Below, in pieces: positions 44,973 through 57,367 of a DNA stretch of 64,000 bases. The notes beneath the pieces were generated by a model. It ran no database searches and was not told the origin of the DNA. It saw only the letters and a program-made list of their open reading frames with translations. The position numbers and the translations under genes are program-made. Origin of the DNA: Trileptium ribeirensis (lineage: Eukaryota > Nematoda > Enoplea > Enoplida > Thoracostomopsidae); NCBI GenBank assembly GCA_030248225.1, contig JASANE010000610.1:1-64000 (forward strand), given 5' to 3'. Within the stretch, counting starts at the first letter, position 1, and every line of letters begins with the position of its first letter.

Positions 44973-47005
44973 TAATTTATTCAAGATTCATTTATATTTT
45001 TAGGGAATATCCGGTAGGTCAGCCATCTTGATACCCATAATTAGTGTTGAAATTTACGTTTTAATTAAGTATTATATTATTACGATTATACGAATTATAC
45101 CTCGAGCCAGCAGCTATTAATAGTAGTTTATCTGTTGTTCTGCAAATTCGCTGTAGCCGCAAATGTCACTGTAGAAATTTGGATATTATATTTTAACTTT
45201 CATAATCCATGACTCTCCAAAACCATTCAATTCTATAGTTTTTAACTGTTTCAGTCAATGAAACCATGGTTACTGGCCCTTTCACACGATTGGCGTTTCG
45301 GGGTGGACAGCAAAAAATTGAACACACATTCGAACACAGGGGAATACACTATGTATCAAATAAATAAAATTATGATGGTATAGGGATAGATATGATTGTG
45401 TATGAGACAAAGCAAAATATGTATAGGCAAGAATATTCCACAAGACTCCCACGCTAATTACGTCATTCGAGCCGAAACTGATACGTGAGGAAACTTAATG
45501 TGATACCACCAATCGTCCTATTTTGTTATAACCGATATCGAATCGCAAACCCTTGTTACTGAAAAATGGTGAATATCAATGGGTTTTTGCTAACCACAAT
45601 TTGGCAAAATCAAATTCAAGTGCCAGAAATTATGCGGTGAGCATGAACAGAATTTTGGCGTTTTTCACTTTGCGAAATGCCATTTACTGGTGCCTATCAA
45701 GTTTGAGTGCTGATTATTCAGTGTCAGCGAAGATATATGTGCAATGGTGACGATACAAACAAATCGATTTTGTTGCTAGGCTCTTGAAGTTCCTGATCAA
45801 AACCCGCTTATTTCAAGTTCCAAATATATTCGGGTGTCAAAAATGTCGGTACTTTTGTTTGAACTTCGCGAACGCAAAATAAATAGATTTTAACAATTTA
45901 GTAGTGTGTTCTTGTACAGTTATATGCTGAATTCCGTGATAATGTTTATGCTGAATTACTAAAAGGATGGTTGGTGGGGATAGATACTAAAAGGATGGTG
46001 GAAGCATACTAAGTTTGCTCTATCATGACTATTTTCTTGATTCTTCATTGGTAGAAAGTAGTAAGGTCCAAAGGATCGCCATTATAAATATGTTTCCTAA
46101 CTTGAGCCACAATGTTAATGTGGAGAGAAAAGTGCCAAATTTTTTCGGTATTGCAAGTCTTACAAGACTGCTCGACATTATCGCAAAGCCAGTATGCACC
46201 TGTATATATATATGTGTTATATATATACAGTTACATATAGCTGTCGTGTTACTGTTCTGTTATATGTATATATAACATGTCATCGTCCTATGTACTATAT
46301 TAAAACAGCATATAATGCTTTGTTCCACTTTATGGGAAACAAAAATTTTTGTTTTCCGAATTTGCTCTTTCGCAAATATATTGATAATTTTTTCATTGAA
46401 ACATATGGATAATAAAAATCGAATGGGGACAATTTCCAGGGTCTGGATTGGTTTAATTTTTTGACTGAACATTATGGGTATGTTGAAAGTGAATTCATTG
46501 ATCTAGTAAAGACAATTTCCAGGATCCGGATCGGTTTAGGGGTCCGGACATTTTATAGCGGATCCGGTCCATCACTGGTGTGCCTTTATATAATTTTGTG
46601 GCAATAAAATGTTTGTGCTATGTGTTGATTTGAAACTGCGTTCAAAATATTTTAAACTTTTGCCAACAGATATTAATTTGTGACAGTTCGATGTAATGTT
46701 CGTAGTCTTCAAACAATGTGTAATTTACGGTTTCTCACTATAGTATGGTTCGTGCGTTAAAGGCTGGTGTAATTGTACTTCATTGTTACTACCTACGCGT
46801 ACTATAGTACCGAAAGACTTATTGACCAGGTTGGGAGCGAACAATCGCTACTGTAGTGGAATCAGTCAACTCTTTTCATGTCCGTATTTCTGTGCATTGG
46901 ATTTTGATTGTTATTCGTAGTCGTTCAGTGAATAATGTGTTCCACCTTTCATTCTACTAAACGTTTAACGACTTAATTAGATTATTTATATTTTTAGAAT
47001 ACAAT
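44973..47005 (+). other. CRTC intron 6 segment, no gene seen; one hAT-like end
   Basis: Unnamed AT-rich sequence. Near 46560-46578, GATCCGGTCCATCACTGG reads in reverse complement as CCAGTGATGGACCGGATC, which looks like a hAT transposon end. The partner end was not found. Microsatellite-like TATATA sequence lies at about 46200-46275. Confidence 0.4.
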
Positions 47006-47480
47006 TGAGCGGCGCGAGGCGAAGCCGAGCGAAGCGTTTTTATTTTCTGTCTGTGACCAAAAAAGTCGATGTCCGTCCGTTCGTTAGTTCGTTCGTTCTG
47101 TTCGACGGATCTCAAGAACCACTGAACCTATTTTAAAAAAACTTTTTTTTCGTTTGAAAGCCTATCATGTCAGAGTGTGCACCTGATATTTGGGATTTAA
47201 AAATTTTGAGTGGTTAATTAGTAATTAGCTAATTAGTTAAGCTTATGCAGCTATAATAGAGAATTTTGCAATATTTGTGTTATTTATTGAAATAGAATCG
47301 TTTCGATCAAACCATTATAGGGTTTTTGGGTCGAAGAATTCAAATATAATATGTTTACCAATGATAAAGCCCTATGCCCTACGCAAAGTAGTTATTTGAA
47401 GAACATAAAATCTAGTACATTCGTAATGCCACAGCCCAAGCTCCGCTCACAAATGTAGTTCCACTACCGACTAGTTTACA
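47006..47480 (+). mobile_element. GAGCG...CGCTC repeat element, copy 1
   Basis: Almost the whole segment is repeated at 57541-57990: GTCCGTCCGTTCGTTAGTTC, GACGGATCTCAAGAACCAC, GAAAGCCTATCATGTCAGAG, TTAATTAGTAATTAGCTAAT and a GCCACAGCCCAAGCTCCGCT end. Ends are TGAGCGGCGCGAGG and AGCTCCGCTCA, short imperfect inverted repeats. It lies just before CRTC exon 7; its last bases reach ACCGACTAGTTT, 25 bases upstream of the acceptor. Confidence 0.75.
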
Positions 47481-47505
47481 TTGTTGTTATGCAAATTGGT
47501 TTTAG

Positions 47506-47748
47506 TATCAGAACGAAGCGGCTGCAGGATGTCCGTCTGGTATAGCACAATTCTCAGCAGAAGCTCAATCGGCGCCGGTCAGTCCAGCTGGTACAACAAC
47601 GACAACCGGGAGCAATCCTGGTGATTCGCCTGCACCGTCGCCAACCACAACTGCCAACGGCAGGCAGCAACAACAGCCAGCAACAGCTACTGTATCGCCA
47701 GGATCTCCGTATTCGTATCTGCAGCAGCAAATGCAAAGTTTTTGTGTT
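47506..47748 (+). CDS. CRTC: CRTC exon 7 (Thr/Ser/Pro/Gln-rich)
   Basis: Acceptor GGTTTTAG|TAT (or TATCAG|AAC six bases later, same phase) and donor TGTGTT|GTAGGT enclose up to 243 bases (phase 0 to 0). The product has EAQSAPVSPAGTTTTTG, SPAPSPTTTANGRQQQQP and SPGSPYSYLQQQMQSF. The donor was chosen because only a phase-0 exit joins the next exon in frame; other GTs nearby (47738, 47744) would not. Pro-directed serines (VSPAG, PSPTT, SPGSP) are common in the central part of CRTCs. Confidence 0.72.
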
Positions 47749-48379
47749 GTAGGTGTTCGTAATCTTTACGTTATTGTTGAACCTGCTGGAGCAAGTTCTC
47801 TCAAATGGCGTCCAATTGACCCAACAGTTATGAGCAGATTGGTGGATTCTCGCAAATATTTTTATTTGACGCGTCGTGAAATCTAATTGCTGACCCAACA
47901 TTGTATTTGTGGTGCTCCCGTGATTTCCTGGCAATTGCTAACCGCCATGATTTGGCTACTTGCGGTGTCCCAACATTTGCCAGAGGCATTAGCAAAAATA
48001 GAGATCGCTCAATCTTGTCATCAAAAGCTATATTTTTGCTCATATGCATTTTTCACATAGCTATTGTCGAGCTACTGGCCAACTAAAACTCGTCCCGCTA
48101 TTTTTATTCAACAATTACTGAATGTGTTTGTGTACTTAACTTTGTATTTGCGTTTTTCATACGATTTCAGTAACATAAATTCTCACAAAACCGAAATGAA
48201 TTAAAAATTTTTGGATTTTGATAACGGGGATCACTCAACATTTTAGGTTATAACTCTAATCCAGACGATTCAATCCAGAAGTGTACACGCTATAAATTCA
48301 ATAAATTAGTATGTAATTTTATTATTGTTTATAATTTAATATGCGTCTGCTGCTTTGTTTATGTAATATCGACGTGACG

Positions 48380-51300
48380 CTGCTGCATTACGCACTTCCC
48401 AGACGTAATGCCCATACGACCCCGGCTATCGTGACTTCAAGGGTGGACCTATTGGGAAAATTTTCTTTTATTTGGGTCAGGCCCAAGAAATTACGGAGCT
48501 TAGCAAGCCGCAGGAGCGCTTCACAGGATGTGTTCTGATCCTTCCGGACGGGTTGCGCACGTAGTCTACGAGGTACTACCTTTGAGATCCCTAGGGAGGT
48601 TGGCTCCGTCACCTGCTCACAGGCCAAAGAGACCAAACCGCTATTCCCTATCTACGTTTAACCCGGGAAGTGTAAAATTCATGTTATTTCGGCTCAATCG
48701 AAATTGATTCTAACTTCCTCGAAACGGTTGATTTATTTAGTTTAGCCAGTGGCCCTCACTAGGGTCCGACAAATCCCTAGGCGTTTAACGTCGGATTCGT
48801 GCGTCTAAGTTTCCTATTTTGGGTGCTCAGCGTGAGCTTACAATTTAGCGGTAACTTTCTCTTAGGAGTCGCACTAGTCGTACCTCTACAACAATCATAA
48901 TTAACAAACCTAGTTGTAATCGGCGAGTCACGCTAAGGTTTGCTTCTTCGAAGCGCGTGTCAAACCTGAACGTAGGTCGTCGATCGGGGTGACGGATTTC
49001 AAACCCCTTTAGTTCCTATCGCTACTACGGGTCAACAAAACACTTGAACAATTTGGGTTTCCATTGAGCTTTTATTGATGAGTCACAAGAATTTATGAGC
49101 ATATGGACAGATACGTATTGTACGGGCGAATACAATAAGCGTTATGTCACAGGTATGGTGCGCTAATACAAAAATGAGCAGAGCATCAATTGGGGCGGGT
49201 TGCGGAGTCATCGCCTTTTTCACTGAACTCTCACAGCTGGGTCAAATCGCGGCATATACTGTGAAGCCTTATCTTATGACAGCTGCGCTTACCTTACTCA
49301 TGAAAAACAGTGGGTCCGGCTAAAAATCAGTACCGCTAAGTGCTACGGTTAGTTATCGATAAAATAAAGGCGCCATCGAACTAACTACTTGCTCGGTACT
49401 ACGTTTGCTAACAGGAAGGGTACTCCGACACAACAATAGGTTCAGGTAAGCGAAAGGCGGAAGCAAAACAGGCTATGCGGGGTAGAGCGTACAACGGGAC
49501 GTTTGCGAGACTTCATCTGGCTCATTCTAATCACGAGACTATAGTACATAATAATCGGTTATCAATACTCGCAATTAGTAGCAACGAGGTTAGCCTATGA
49601 CAACATAATACAACAACGATACAAAGATACTTGTTAATACCATGACAGGATTATGAAATGCTCCTCGGTACGACTCCTGAATTCTTTTCTAAAGGTGTGA
49701 CAACGGTACAAAATTAATTTTGTCCTACTCGCATACATACATGTACATACGTACTTAGAATGACCATATAAAATTTGTTATGGAGCATCCAAATATGCTG
49801 ACTAATTTCGGCACTTTTCTCTATCAAATTACTCCACAAACACAATGGAATTGAGTCCCTATTTGCAATTAATCCTTGATCTAGGTCACTACAAAAGACA
49901 GACATTTCGAATACACCAACGTGAGTTATAACAACATTAAAAGGAACGATCGGGCGGACTTGTCTTTAGCACAGCTTGCGAGCCGCGGTTGACTAAGGTT
50001 GGGACTGAATTTCGAGCCTTTCCTAATCTAAATTTTTTGCCAAAAATCGATACGCGCGTCGTACTCTGACTGTGTTTTATCGACGCTAGAAATATACGCT
50101 TCTGCTTAGCTTGCTGTCTGCACAAAGTTTTAGCGGCTGCGAGATCGAGCCATATGCCGAGAAAGTTGATAAATTGTTAAGTTTAAGTATAATTTGGGGA
50201 TCTACCTAAGACTTACTGCTGCGCGGGAGCTGAACAGAATACCATCCTATATCCTATCAAAAAGAACGACTATACGGTACACGATAGAGACGAAGGCTAC
50301 TAAGCTTTGAACTACATGGGTATTGTCATGAGAAAAATTGAGCCATGCGCTATTGTTGGGACTTGAAGGCATAAACGAGTAATAAGGGACGGGCTTGAGC
50401 GAGTCCTCCAAACATTTGTCCTGGATTCGATAAATTAGTGCCGAACGATAACTGTGCGAGAGCATTATGCAAAGTTTTGTCAACCTTGAGGCGTACAGGC
50501 AGAGTCAAAAACCATGTCACGGTGCCTATAAATTTTCCTTAAAACGAGTACTACTGGAGGCGATGACTCGCAGGTCATCGGCACAGTCGGAAAGGTGCCC
50601 AAACTTGAGGTAATTTGGCTTGAAAAACTCTCAAAAACAAGCTCTGTTCGGTACTAAAGTTTAACTGTTATTTCGAGCAATTTCTGCTCGACGAAGCGAT
50701 GCAGTAAACGGAGGCCCCGGTTATCAGGACAACCGTAGCATATTTTCTAGCTTAATCCTACTCGATTTGCTTCCTTAAATTGTTCGGTTCGCAAATTTTC
50801 GAGACACATTTTGAGCCCAGTTCGGTTGGATCTAAGGGAGTCTTTTGACTTCCAATGACTCCTCGATTTGGCGGTATTTCTCAGCGCAATTTTGCACAGG
50901 GGCTGGACTCGACCTTACGTATCGATTTTCTAGGACCGGGTCAACGGTCCTCACAAAAATGGTCCGTGGGGCCAAGGCCCGATAGACTCATTTAGCGACA
51001 TCGATAACCTTGAAATTTGAAATGTTTTCACTGGTAATATAACTTATCAACACTGGGGAAGATAATATTTTCCTTTCCTCAGCTAAAATACGTGTAAAAA
51101 CAAGACCGAAACAGACTTGCGAAAATAGTCTAATTTGTGAATTTTGAACTGCTATCCGTACGACGATTGTGCGGTTCGGGTTTGAACTGCCTATAACTTT
51201 TGAACAAGGCTTTGCCGGGCTCAATAGCTTAATCGAAAGGCCTATAGGGCCTCTATATATACGAGAAAAATCATTAAAATTCCTGGGGTGAATATCAAGT

Positions 51301-54300
51301 TATAAAGTTTGGGTAGGGGCGGACCGGGACCGACTTGTTAACACTGAGTTTTAAAGTGGTGTCCGGTAGCGGACATTCCTACGAAGAAACAGCGAAAGTT
51401 TCAGCAAAATTCCTGGAGAGGATCTTGGGATATTTTAATTTTAATCTTGAATTTACATTTTTGGTGGGGTTAGGCCACTTCAAGGCCGTCGGGTTTGGGG
51501 TTCTGACTCGAAAGCGACACGTTTTACAATCCTATTCGTGGGCAGACAGTCCTACGAAGGAACTGCCAAAGTTTTAGCAAGATTCCTAGAGTAGACCCTA
51601 CGATATTTCAGTTTTCCTGTTTTGATCGGGGCGAGCCCTTTCAAGGTCGTCGGGTTTATGATCCCGACGTAATATTTGAGCGTTTTAAGTGCTAAATCGA
51701 TGACTCGTACCCTCCTCGAGATACGGATAAAATTTGAATCAAATCATTTCGGTAATTCCTAACATATAACAATTTTCGACTTAGGCGAGATTTCTCATTC
51801 GCGGGACGTTAAATCAGTTAGGTCGGCTGGGGATGCTAATACGAAATATTCGCAGGCGGACGCTATAATCTCATTACCAAAATTTAACTGCGTTCCAGCG
51901 ATAACTTTGGATCTCTCCGATAAACAATTTCGACCTATGTTATTCACACAAAATAGCAGAAACAGCGGGCAACTTGTGCCCAACGAAAACGAGAAAACGA
52001 AGAAAATATAGAGCAACAATCTTTGAAAAACACCTGGCAAAATCTAATACGACATGACTTCGGATGATTCGGAGTCCAACTGATGATTTCCATTCAAAAT
52101 AGTGTTTGTTTAACCTCGGTCAGCTCAATACTCAAACTTTTCGATCATAACTCAGCTCAGGGAATCATGTAAAATTACTTTTCGACGTGTCGCGTTTGTT
52201 TGTACCCTAACTCATTGACCGAGGGAGGTCCAGTACGACTTTGGCTACCGAATTAATATGTTTGAGTCTTCGAGTCGGCGGGACATGCTAGGACGAACAG
52301 GGTTATCATGTAAACGGGAGTGCGGACTGGGAGGCCGTGGAGTCTTAGGCTAAAAGTTGATCAATGCGAACTATTCACTTCTACCTTAACTGCTCTCAGG
52401 ACTAATCCTATCTCATATCGGTACTGTTCCGTGGTTAACCTACGCCTCCTCGTCCACACTTACATCTTGGTATCCTTTGACTCGGCGTCCATCGTGGGTG
52501 TCCGTCCAACCATAGAAACAACCAACGAAAACCATATGAAAAGAAAGCGCGCTTGAACAAACTGTCGTGATAGTAAAAGCGACAGAGCCGGTCTGCAAAA
52601 CGACCAAACTGCGCTGCCGCAGTCGAACTGAACTCTGTCGAATTAGTGCGGTTCTGCTTTTATACCAAAATTAAAATTTTTGAAATTTTAAACGTCTTGG
52701 ACGGTTAAAGTGCTTATTCAGCACTTTTGGGGCGATCTGACCCCAATTTCTGAGCTTAAATGTAAATACTCTTATCTCCTTAAATTCCTATCATATTTGG
52801 ACCATTTTAATATCAAAATTTTCGTAATTTAATTTGATTTATAGCTTTACTTGCAGCAGCTTCATATACAACTCTTTTAAATTATAAGGAATTTTCTAGA
52901 AATTATCCGTTAAATGAAGCAAACCAAACTTTATATTAAACAAACAACTCAATTCGGTGGGCCAACTATCACCTTTACCACTTACATTAAACTTCCATCA
53001 ATCCTCACATTCTTTTGCTATACAGTTCATCACTACCAAACAGAGTCCACCAACGCTCGGACCATCAAAATATTAAGTTCGTCGCTTTGATATGAAGTCC
53101 CTCAAACGTTATTGAAACTTCTTTTTTTGCTTAATAAGACTACCAAGTTTATATAGAAACAGGTACCCAGCCAAATACAGTCTTCTTCAGATTGATAAGA
53201 AACTTTGTATAAATTTTGTACTAATTTAGTAACGGTATGTACCCGCTTTATATACAAATAATACTTAGAAACGGCTTCAATCAGAGCGACGCGGCTTAAG
53301 TAAACAAGGAAAGATGAAAGAAGGCAAGGGGTAAAAAGAGGCTGGGGGTCAATGGGGGGTGGCCTGAGCGCCAAACGAGGTTCGTATTCGGGCTCAGCAA
53401 GTCCGACCAAACAAAATGACATGTAACAGGACCGTATTCGTTCTCCAAAGGGGGGAAATAGACTCTCGGGGGGAGGGTCCATGTCAAATTTTTCAAAAAC
53501 GAGGGTGTTTTAAACGGTTCCCCTGGGTTCGGGGTACACTTTTCTGTGGTGTTTTATACATATTCGGGTTAGTCTCACCAAGGGGAATCCAATGATGGGT
53601 TACACGCCAGCCGTGGCGTTATTTCATGTTTTCCATGGGAGAGGGTACCTAAAAGTGGGCACAGCGGGACCGGTCCGGGCTCAACTTAAAGCCTCGGCTC
53701 TAAGGATGACGATGGTACTACACATACTTTTATTACCCGTTAAGTTATTTAATTAATTGTATCTTACCTATCCGCGTACATACTAATTTACTCATAGGTC
53801 AGTGGCTCCGGGTCGGATCTCCACGAAACCGGTCTCATTCGAGAGGCCGTCAAATTTCCTCTAATAAATGTTAAGTACAAAATTTCGGAATTCCCAACGG
53901 TTCCGGAATTATGGACCGCAGCCGATATTTTCGGTGCCAAATTTTCTAATTTTATTTCTTATCTTCACCAGCGAGTTTGAACGCTGGTAAATAATATTTC
54001 GTAAAGTTGTACAAGTTACCAGTGTGACGATAACTAGCGAGCACTGGTGAATTTTATACTTTCGGTTTTCTCTTATAATTTTCAGGGAATTCTCTCAATT
54101 GCTGTTCGCTTTCGAGCGAGCAGCCATATTTTTTGTGGTCCTCATTCGTGAGGACAGTCGTGACGGGTGTCCGTCACGGCCAATCTGTCCTATCAAGATC
54201 TTTAACAACTTTCGTGGTCCTACCATTCGGGGTAGGGCAATTCCGACGTATATATTTATACTGGCTTCAGCGGGGAGAGTCGTACCGTTCTATTTTCCTA

Positions 54301-54340
54301 CGAAATCGCGTATGGCAAGGGCTCGCCATACTCACGTTCT
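48380..54340. other. Unidentified ~6-kb insertion-like segment with odd composition
   Basis: This stretch is visibly richer in CG dinucleotides and poorer in long A/T runs than the flanking intron. The longest open frames are about 80-126 codons and none resembles a known protein. A ~175-base repeat with CCTACGAA-AA(A/C), AAGTTT-AGCAA(A/G)ATTCCT and CAAGG(C/T)CGTCGGGTTT occurs at 51380 and 51550, with a weaker copy before. I found no terminal repeats, so the limits are approximate. Confidence 0.35.
51340..51670. repeat. Two ~175-bp tandem units
   Basis: The series CATTCCTACGAAGAAACAGC / CAGTCCTACGAAGGAACTGC, AGTTT(C/T)AGCAA, then ATTCCT-GAG, GATATTT-AGTTTT and GGCCGTCGGGTTT / GGTCGTCGGGTTT recurs once. 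The divergence is too high to be recent. Confidence 0.55.
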
Positions 54341-54494
54341 GTACCAATGAAATACCAATTTGCATGCGAAAAAATTCTTGACTTTTCTTCTAAAATCACC
54401 CCAAATAAATTATGCTCAATCAGTCGTACTTCTAACCTAGAAATTACAAAGATACAACAAAATATGACAAACATGGTACATTATAACATCGTAA

Positions 54495-54930
54495 AATGCA
54501 GGCGCTTTTATGGCCTGATCAACCCAATAAAGAGTACAATTATAGCACGACATGATCATAAAACGGTACACAATGGCAACAATACGGCGGCGCTTTTATG
54601 GCCTCACATATATATAATGACAACGAACAGTATAAATACAGTACAATAATTATATATAACTGGTTAACAATTTATGTCCCAATCAATTTGCTGGATCATG
54701 TACCTGAAAATACACACACGAGCAACAACATCGGTTCTACGGTATACAATTACATGTTACGATAAAGATAATAGATATTGAACACGTGCCTTTATGGCCA
54801 TCAAAAACAAGAACGATGATACTGATACATAATTCAAATAAATATATGCTAATGATGCCTTTATGGCCAACGATAGTACAGTAAAATCATGACAATACCA
54901 ATATATTTACCAAGGCGTGCCTTTAAGGCA
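54495..54930. repeat. Degenerate repeat array around GCCTTTATGGCC
   Basis: The short motif (G)C(G/C)(C/T)TTTATGGCC recurs at about 54506, 54590, 54788 and 54858, and as GTGCCTTTAAGGCAC at about 54916, each time in otherwise A/T/C-rich sequence with ACAAT and ACGAT words. Most repeats are spaced 60-90 bases; one gap is near 200. Confidence 0.5.
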
Positions 54931-55534
54931 CTACAATCAATATGTATATAGATGGATATAGATATCTGTAAATACGGTTACAATTCTTTAACAAATATCC
55001 ATCCCTGAAATAACGATACCTATCTTGATCAAGACGATGTCGGCGGTGCAGGCCGAAATACTGAAGATGCAAGTCGGTTACATAGCGGAACTCTTTGAAC
55101 CTAATTATTCCGGACTCATGTCGTTTACCTATATATAGATATATGGTGCTATTGAATTTGTTCCGAGTACGTACATATATACGTTGGTTTCAGTTCTGTT
55201 TCAATTATCTACATATATACCCGGTGATTCCTGATTTGTTGTAATTATGTACTTACATAACTGTATTGATCTGGCGAGTGTTTCGATTACTGGTTTACGT
55301 ATATAGGGTGGTTCCTGGTTTGTGCCAGTTAGGCAGTCTACTTATGAGGTGACAACAGGGCTCCGCAGTCGATGGGTACATATAGAGGAACGCAGTTTAT
55401 ATATTTGCTCACGTTAAGAGGCAATTAATTGGTTCTACTTACATAAATGCACGTATTGCAATGCGACGGTGGGTTCCGTACCCTTTTGGGCTATTCCCGT
55501 CGGGTGTACCAGGCTGGAGAGACTCTGGTGGCTC

Positions 55535-55865
55535 AATTCGGAAATGTTGGCCACTATACATGTGGTCATGATTATTGGGGAACTCGACTAAATGTTGACC
55601 ATTACACTATGGACAGGATTTTTGGTATTCGGTAAAATGGTGACCATTACACTGTGGACGGGATTTTTTGTCCCTTATACTGTGGACAGGATTTTTGGTA
55701 TTCGGTAAAATGTTGACCATTACACTGTGGACGGGATTTTTGGTATTCGAAAAAATGATGACCACTACCCTGTGGTCAGGTTTATTGTAAATGTTGACCA
55801 TTATCGTGTGGTCAAGATTATGGGTTTTCAATAACAGTTTGCCGTTAGGCTGTGGTCAGGATTAT
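55535..55865 (+). repeat. Minisatellite, ~50-bp unit, about eight copies
   Basis: Units follow the pattern ATGTTGACCATTACACTGTGG, CAGGATTTTTGGTATTCGG (shorter or longer by a few bases), with motif starts near 55540, 55593, 55640, 55673 (partial), 55709, 55756, 55790 and 55835. The short open frames in it come from the repetition. Confidence 0.8.
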
Positions 55866-55961
55866 CCACCCCGTAACGATCCGTATGGATCTGTTATATT
55901 TACATTTTAATGTGTGTTTGTTGCTTTGTCGACTATTGGCATGTTGCCTTATTTTATCTAG

Positions 55962-56362
55962 AGTAACTCAGGGAGCGTCAATGCCAATACCTCAGTCGCC
56001 TACCCAGCAACAGGTCACGATCAGCAGCTGGTAAATATTTGTAACATTAGTCCAAATACTGCATGCACGACTGGTTGCAGCAATTTCGTTTCTGGAGTGG
56101 CTGCAGGCAGTGGAAACACAGACGTTGCAGCTATGTCCACCGCCGTTGGTATTTGCTCCGTGCCATCATCGTCAGCGTCAGCATCAGCTTTGCATCATAA
56201 TCAGCAACAGCAACTACAACAACCAGCGCAACAGCAGCAGCAGTCGCATCATGCAATGTTGACAGGACAATTGTCTGCTCCTGTTGTTGGATCTTATTCG
56301 TCGTCAGATACAACAGATGGAGTTGGTAGGGCCGTACAGATACAGCAGGGCTCGCCATCGAA
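55962..56362 (+). CDS. CRTC: CRTC exon 8 (Asn/Ser, then Gln-rich)
   Basis: Acceptor TTTTATCTAG|AGT and donor TCGAA|GTAAGC enclose 401 bases (phase 0 to 2). The product starts SNSGSVNANTSVAYPATGHD, continues through ACTTGCSNFVSGVAAGSGN and a QQQQLQQPAQQQQQ tract and ends near GVGRAVQIQQGSPS. The in-frame TAA just after is part of the strong donor GTAAGC, so I read on rather than stop. The two trailing bases AA join C of exon 9 as Asn. Glutamine-rich stretches before the C-terminal domain are usual in CRTCs. Confidence 0.78.
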
Positions 56363-57367
56363 GTAAGCTGTTTTAGGTGGTATTTGTATTAAGTTTGGTT
56401 TACATCTTTCTTCAATAGATTGATATGCTTGGTTAATTTGGAGCAGTCCCAGACTAGGATTGAGAATTTAGGCTCGAGCCCGGGTCGATCCGAGCCGGCA
56501 TCTATTTTTTCGAGCCGAATCAAGCCTGAACTTCAACTTCCGAGCCGACCTTCGTAAAAAAAGTTCGAGCCGGTTGGTACACAACACGATGTATATTTGG
56601 ATGATTTTTACCTGTATAGCAACCCCATCGAAGAACACCCTTACTGCGGAAAAACCAAGTGTGTCCATCCATCACGAAAGTTGCAATGACAACAGCAAAC
56701 TTTACTTTTCTCAATAATTTGTATGTATTTTTGTAGAATATGTATCAAAGTTCTGTTTTCGTGAAAACGCCTTTACCATTGCTTTCTGTGTATACCATAT
56801 GAATCTTCTTGAAGTCAACGATGTGTTATTCATATGCTGTGGAAAGAAATAAGTACTATGGACGTACCCGGAACGATATTCAGACCGATTATTAAATGCC
56901 CAGACAAGAAATAAATATATCCATGAATGTTTTCTAAAGCTATTTTCAACGACGAAGTGTTTGTAATATTTGTTATGGAGGATTGGTCGTTCATAACCTT
57001 AGTTAAAAACGACCGATTTGCTATATATATCAAATATTCAAGCACTTAATTGTTTGTAATTTTGTTACGATCAAATGGTCATATATAACATTTGCGGACG
57101 GACGACTGAGCGTTTATAAAAAGCCACGGACGACAAATCGCTTGTAACGCAAATTTTCGAGTCGGTGTACCCACTATTCTGTGAACGCCCATAAGGTATC
57201 TTCTAGTGACATAAAAACAATTCCAAACTCCTCAAATACGCCAATTCAAAAATAAGAAATGGAGCAAACAATAATTACTTATATTAAAATGTAAAATATA
57301 GATTATAACCGCTGCAAATTTAGATTTCAATCGTCGTTTTCATAGCACGTCTACAAGTAAATGTTGT
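56363..57367 (+). other. CRTC intron 8, first part; GAGCCG-rich element end
   Basis: No gene. Bases about 56470-56575 are crowded with GAGCCG words in a short GC-rich stretch, in style like a hAT-type element end, but no partner end was found. Bases 56,600-57,350 hold nothing I can name. Confidence 0.4.

Larger units (their letters stand above)
47749..55961 (+). other. CRTC intron 7 (~8.2 kb)
   Basis: From GTAGGT to TTTTATCTAG. It contains a ~6-kb stretch at about 48,380-54,340 that is richer in CpG and unlike its surroundings, then the degenerate repeats at 54.5-55.0 kb and the minisatellite at 55.5-55.9 kb. No exon is supported. Confidence 0.55.

Noticed and set aside
47554..47934. 126-codon minus-strand frame over CRTC exon 7
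   Set aside because: Antisense shadow of a Thr/Gln-rich exon.
53102..53482. 126-codon minus-strand frame
   Set aside because: No recognisable motif, biased composition, and no supporting splice or promoter context.
56097..56366. Treating exon 8 as the 3' end of CRTC because of the in-frame TAA
   Set aside because: The TAA is inside a good donor (GTAAGC), and exon 9, carrying the conserved PNI-L-T segment, joins in the matching phase.
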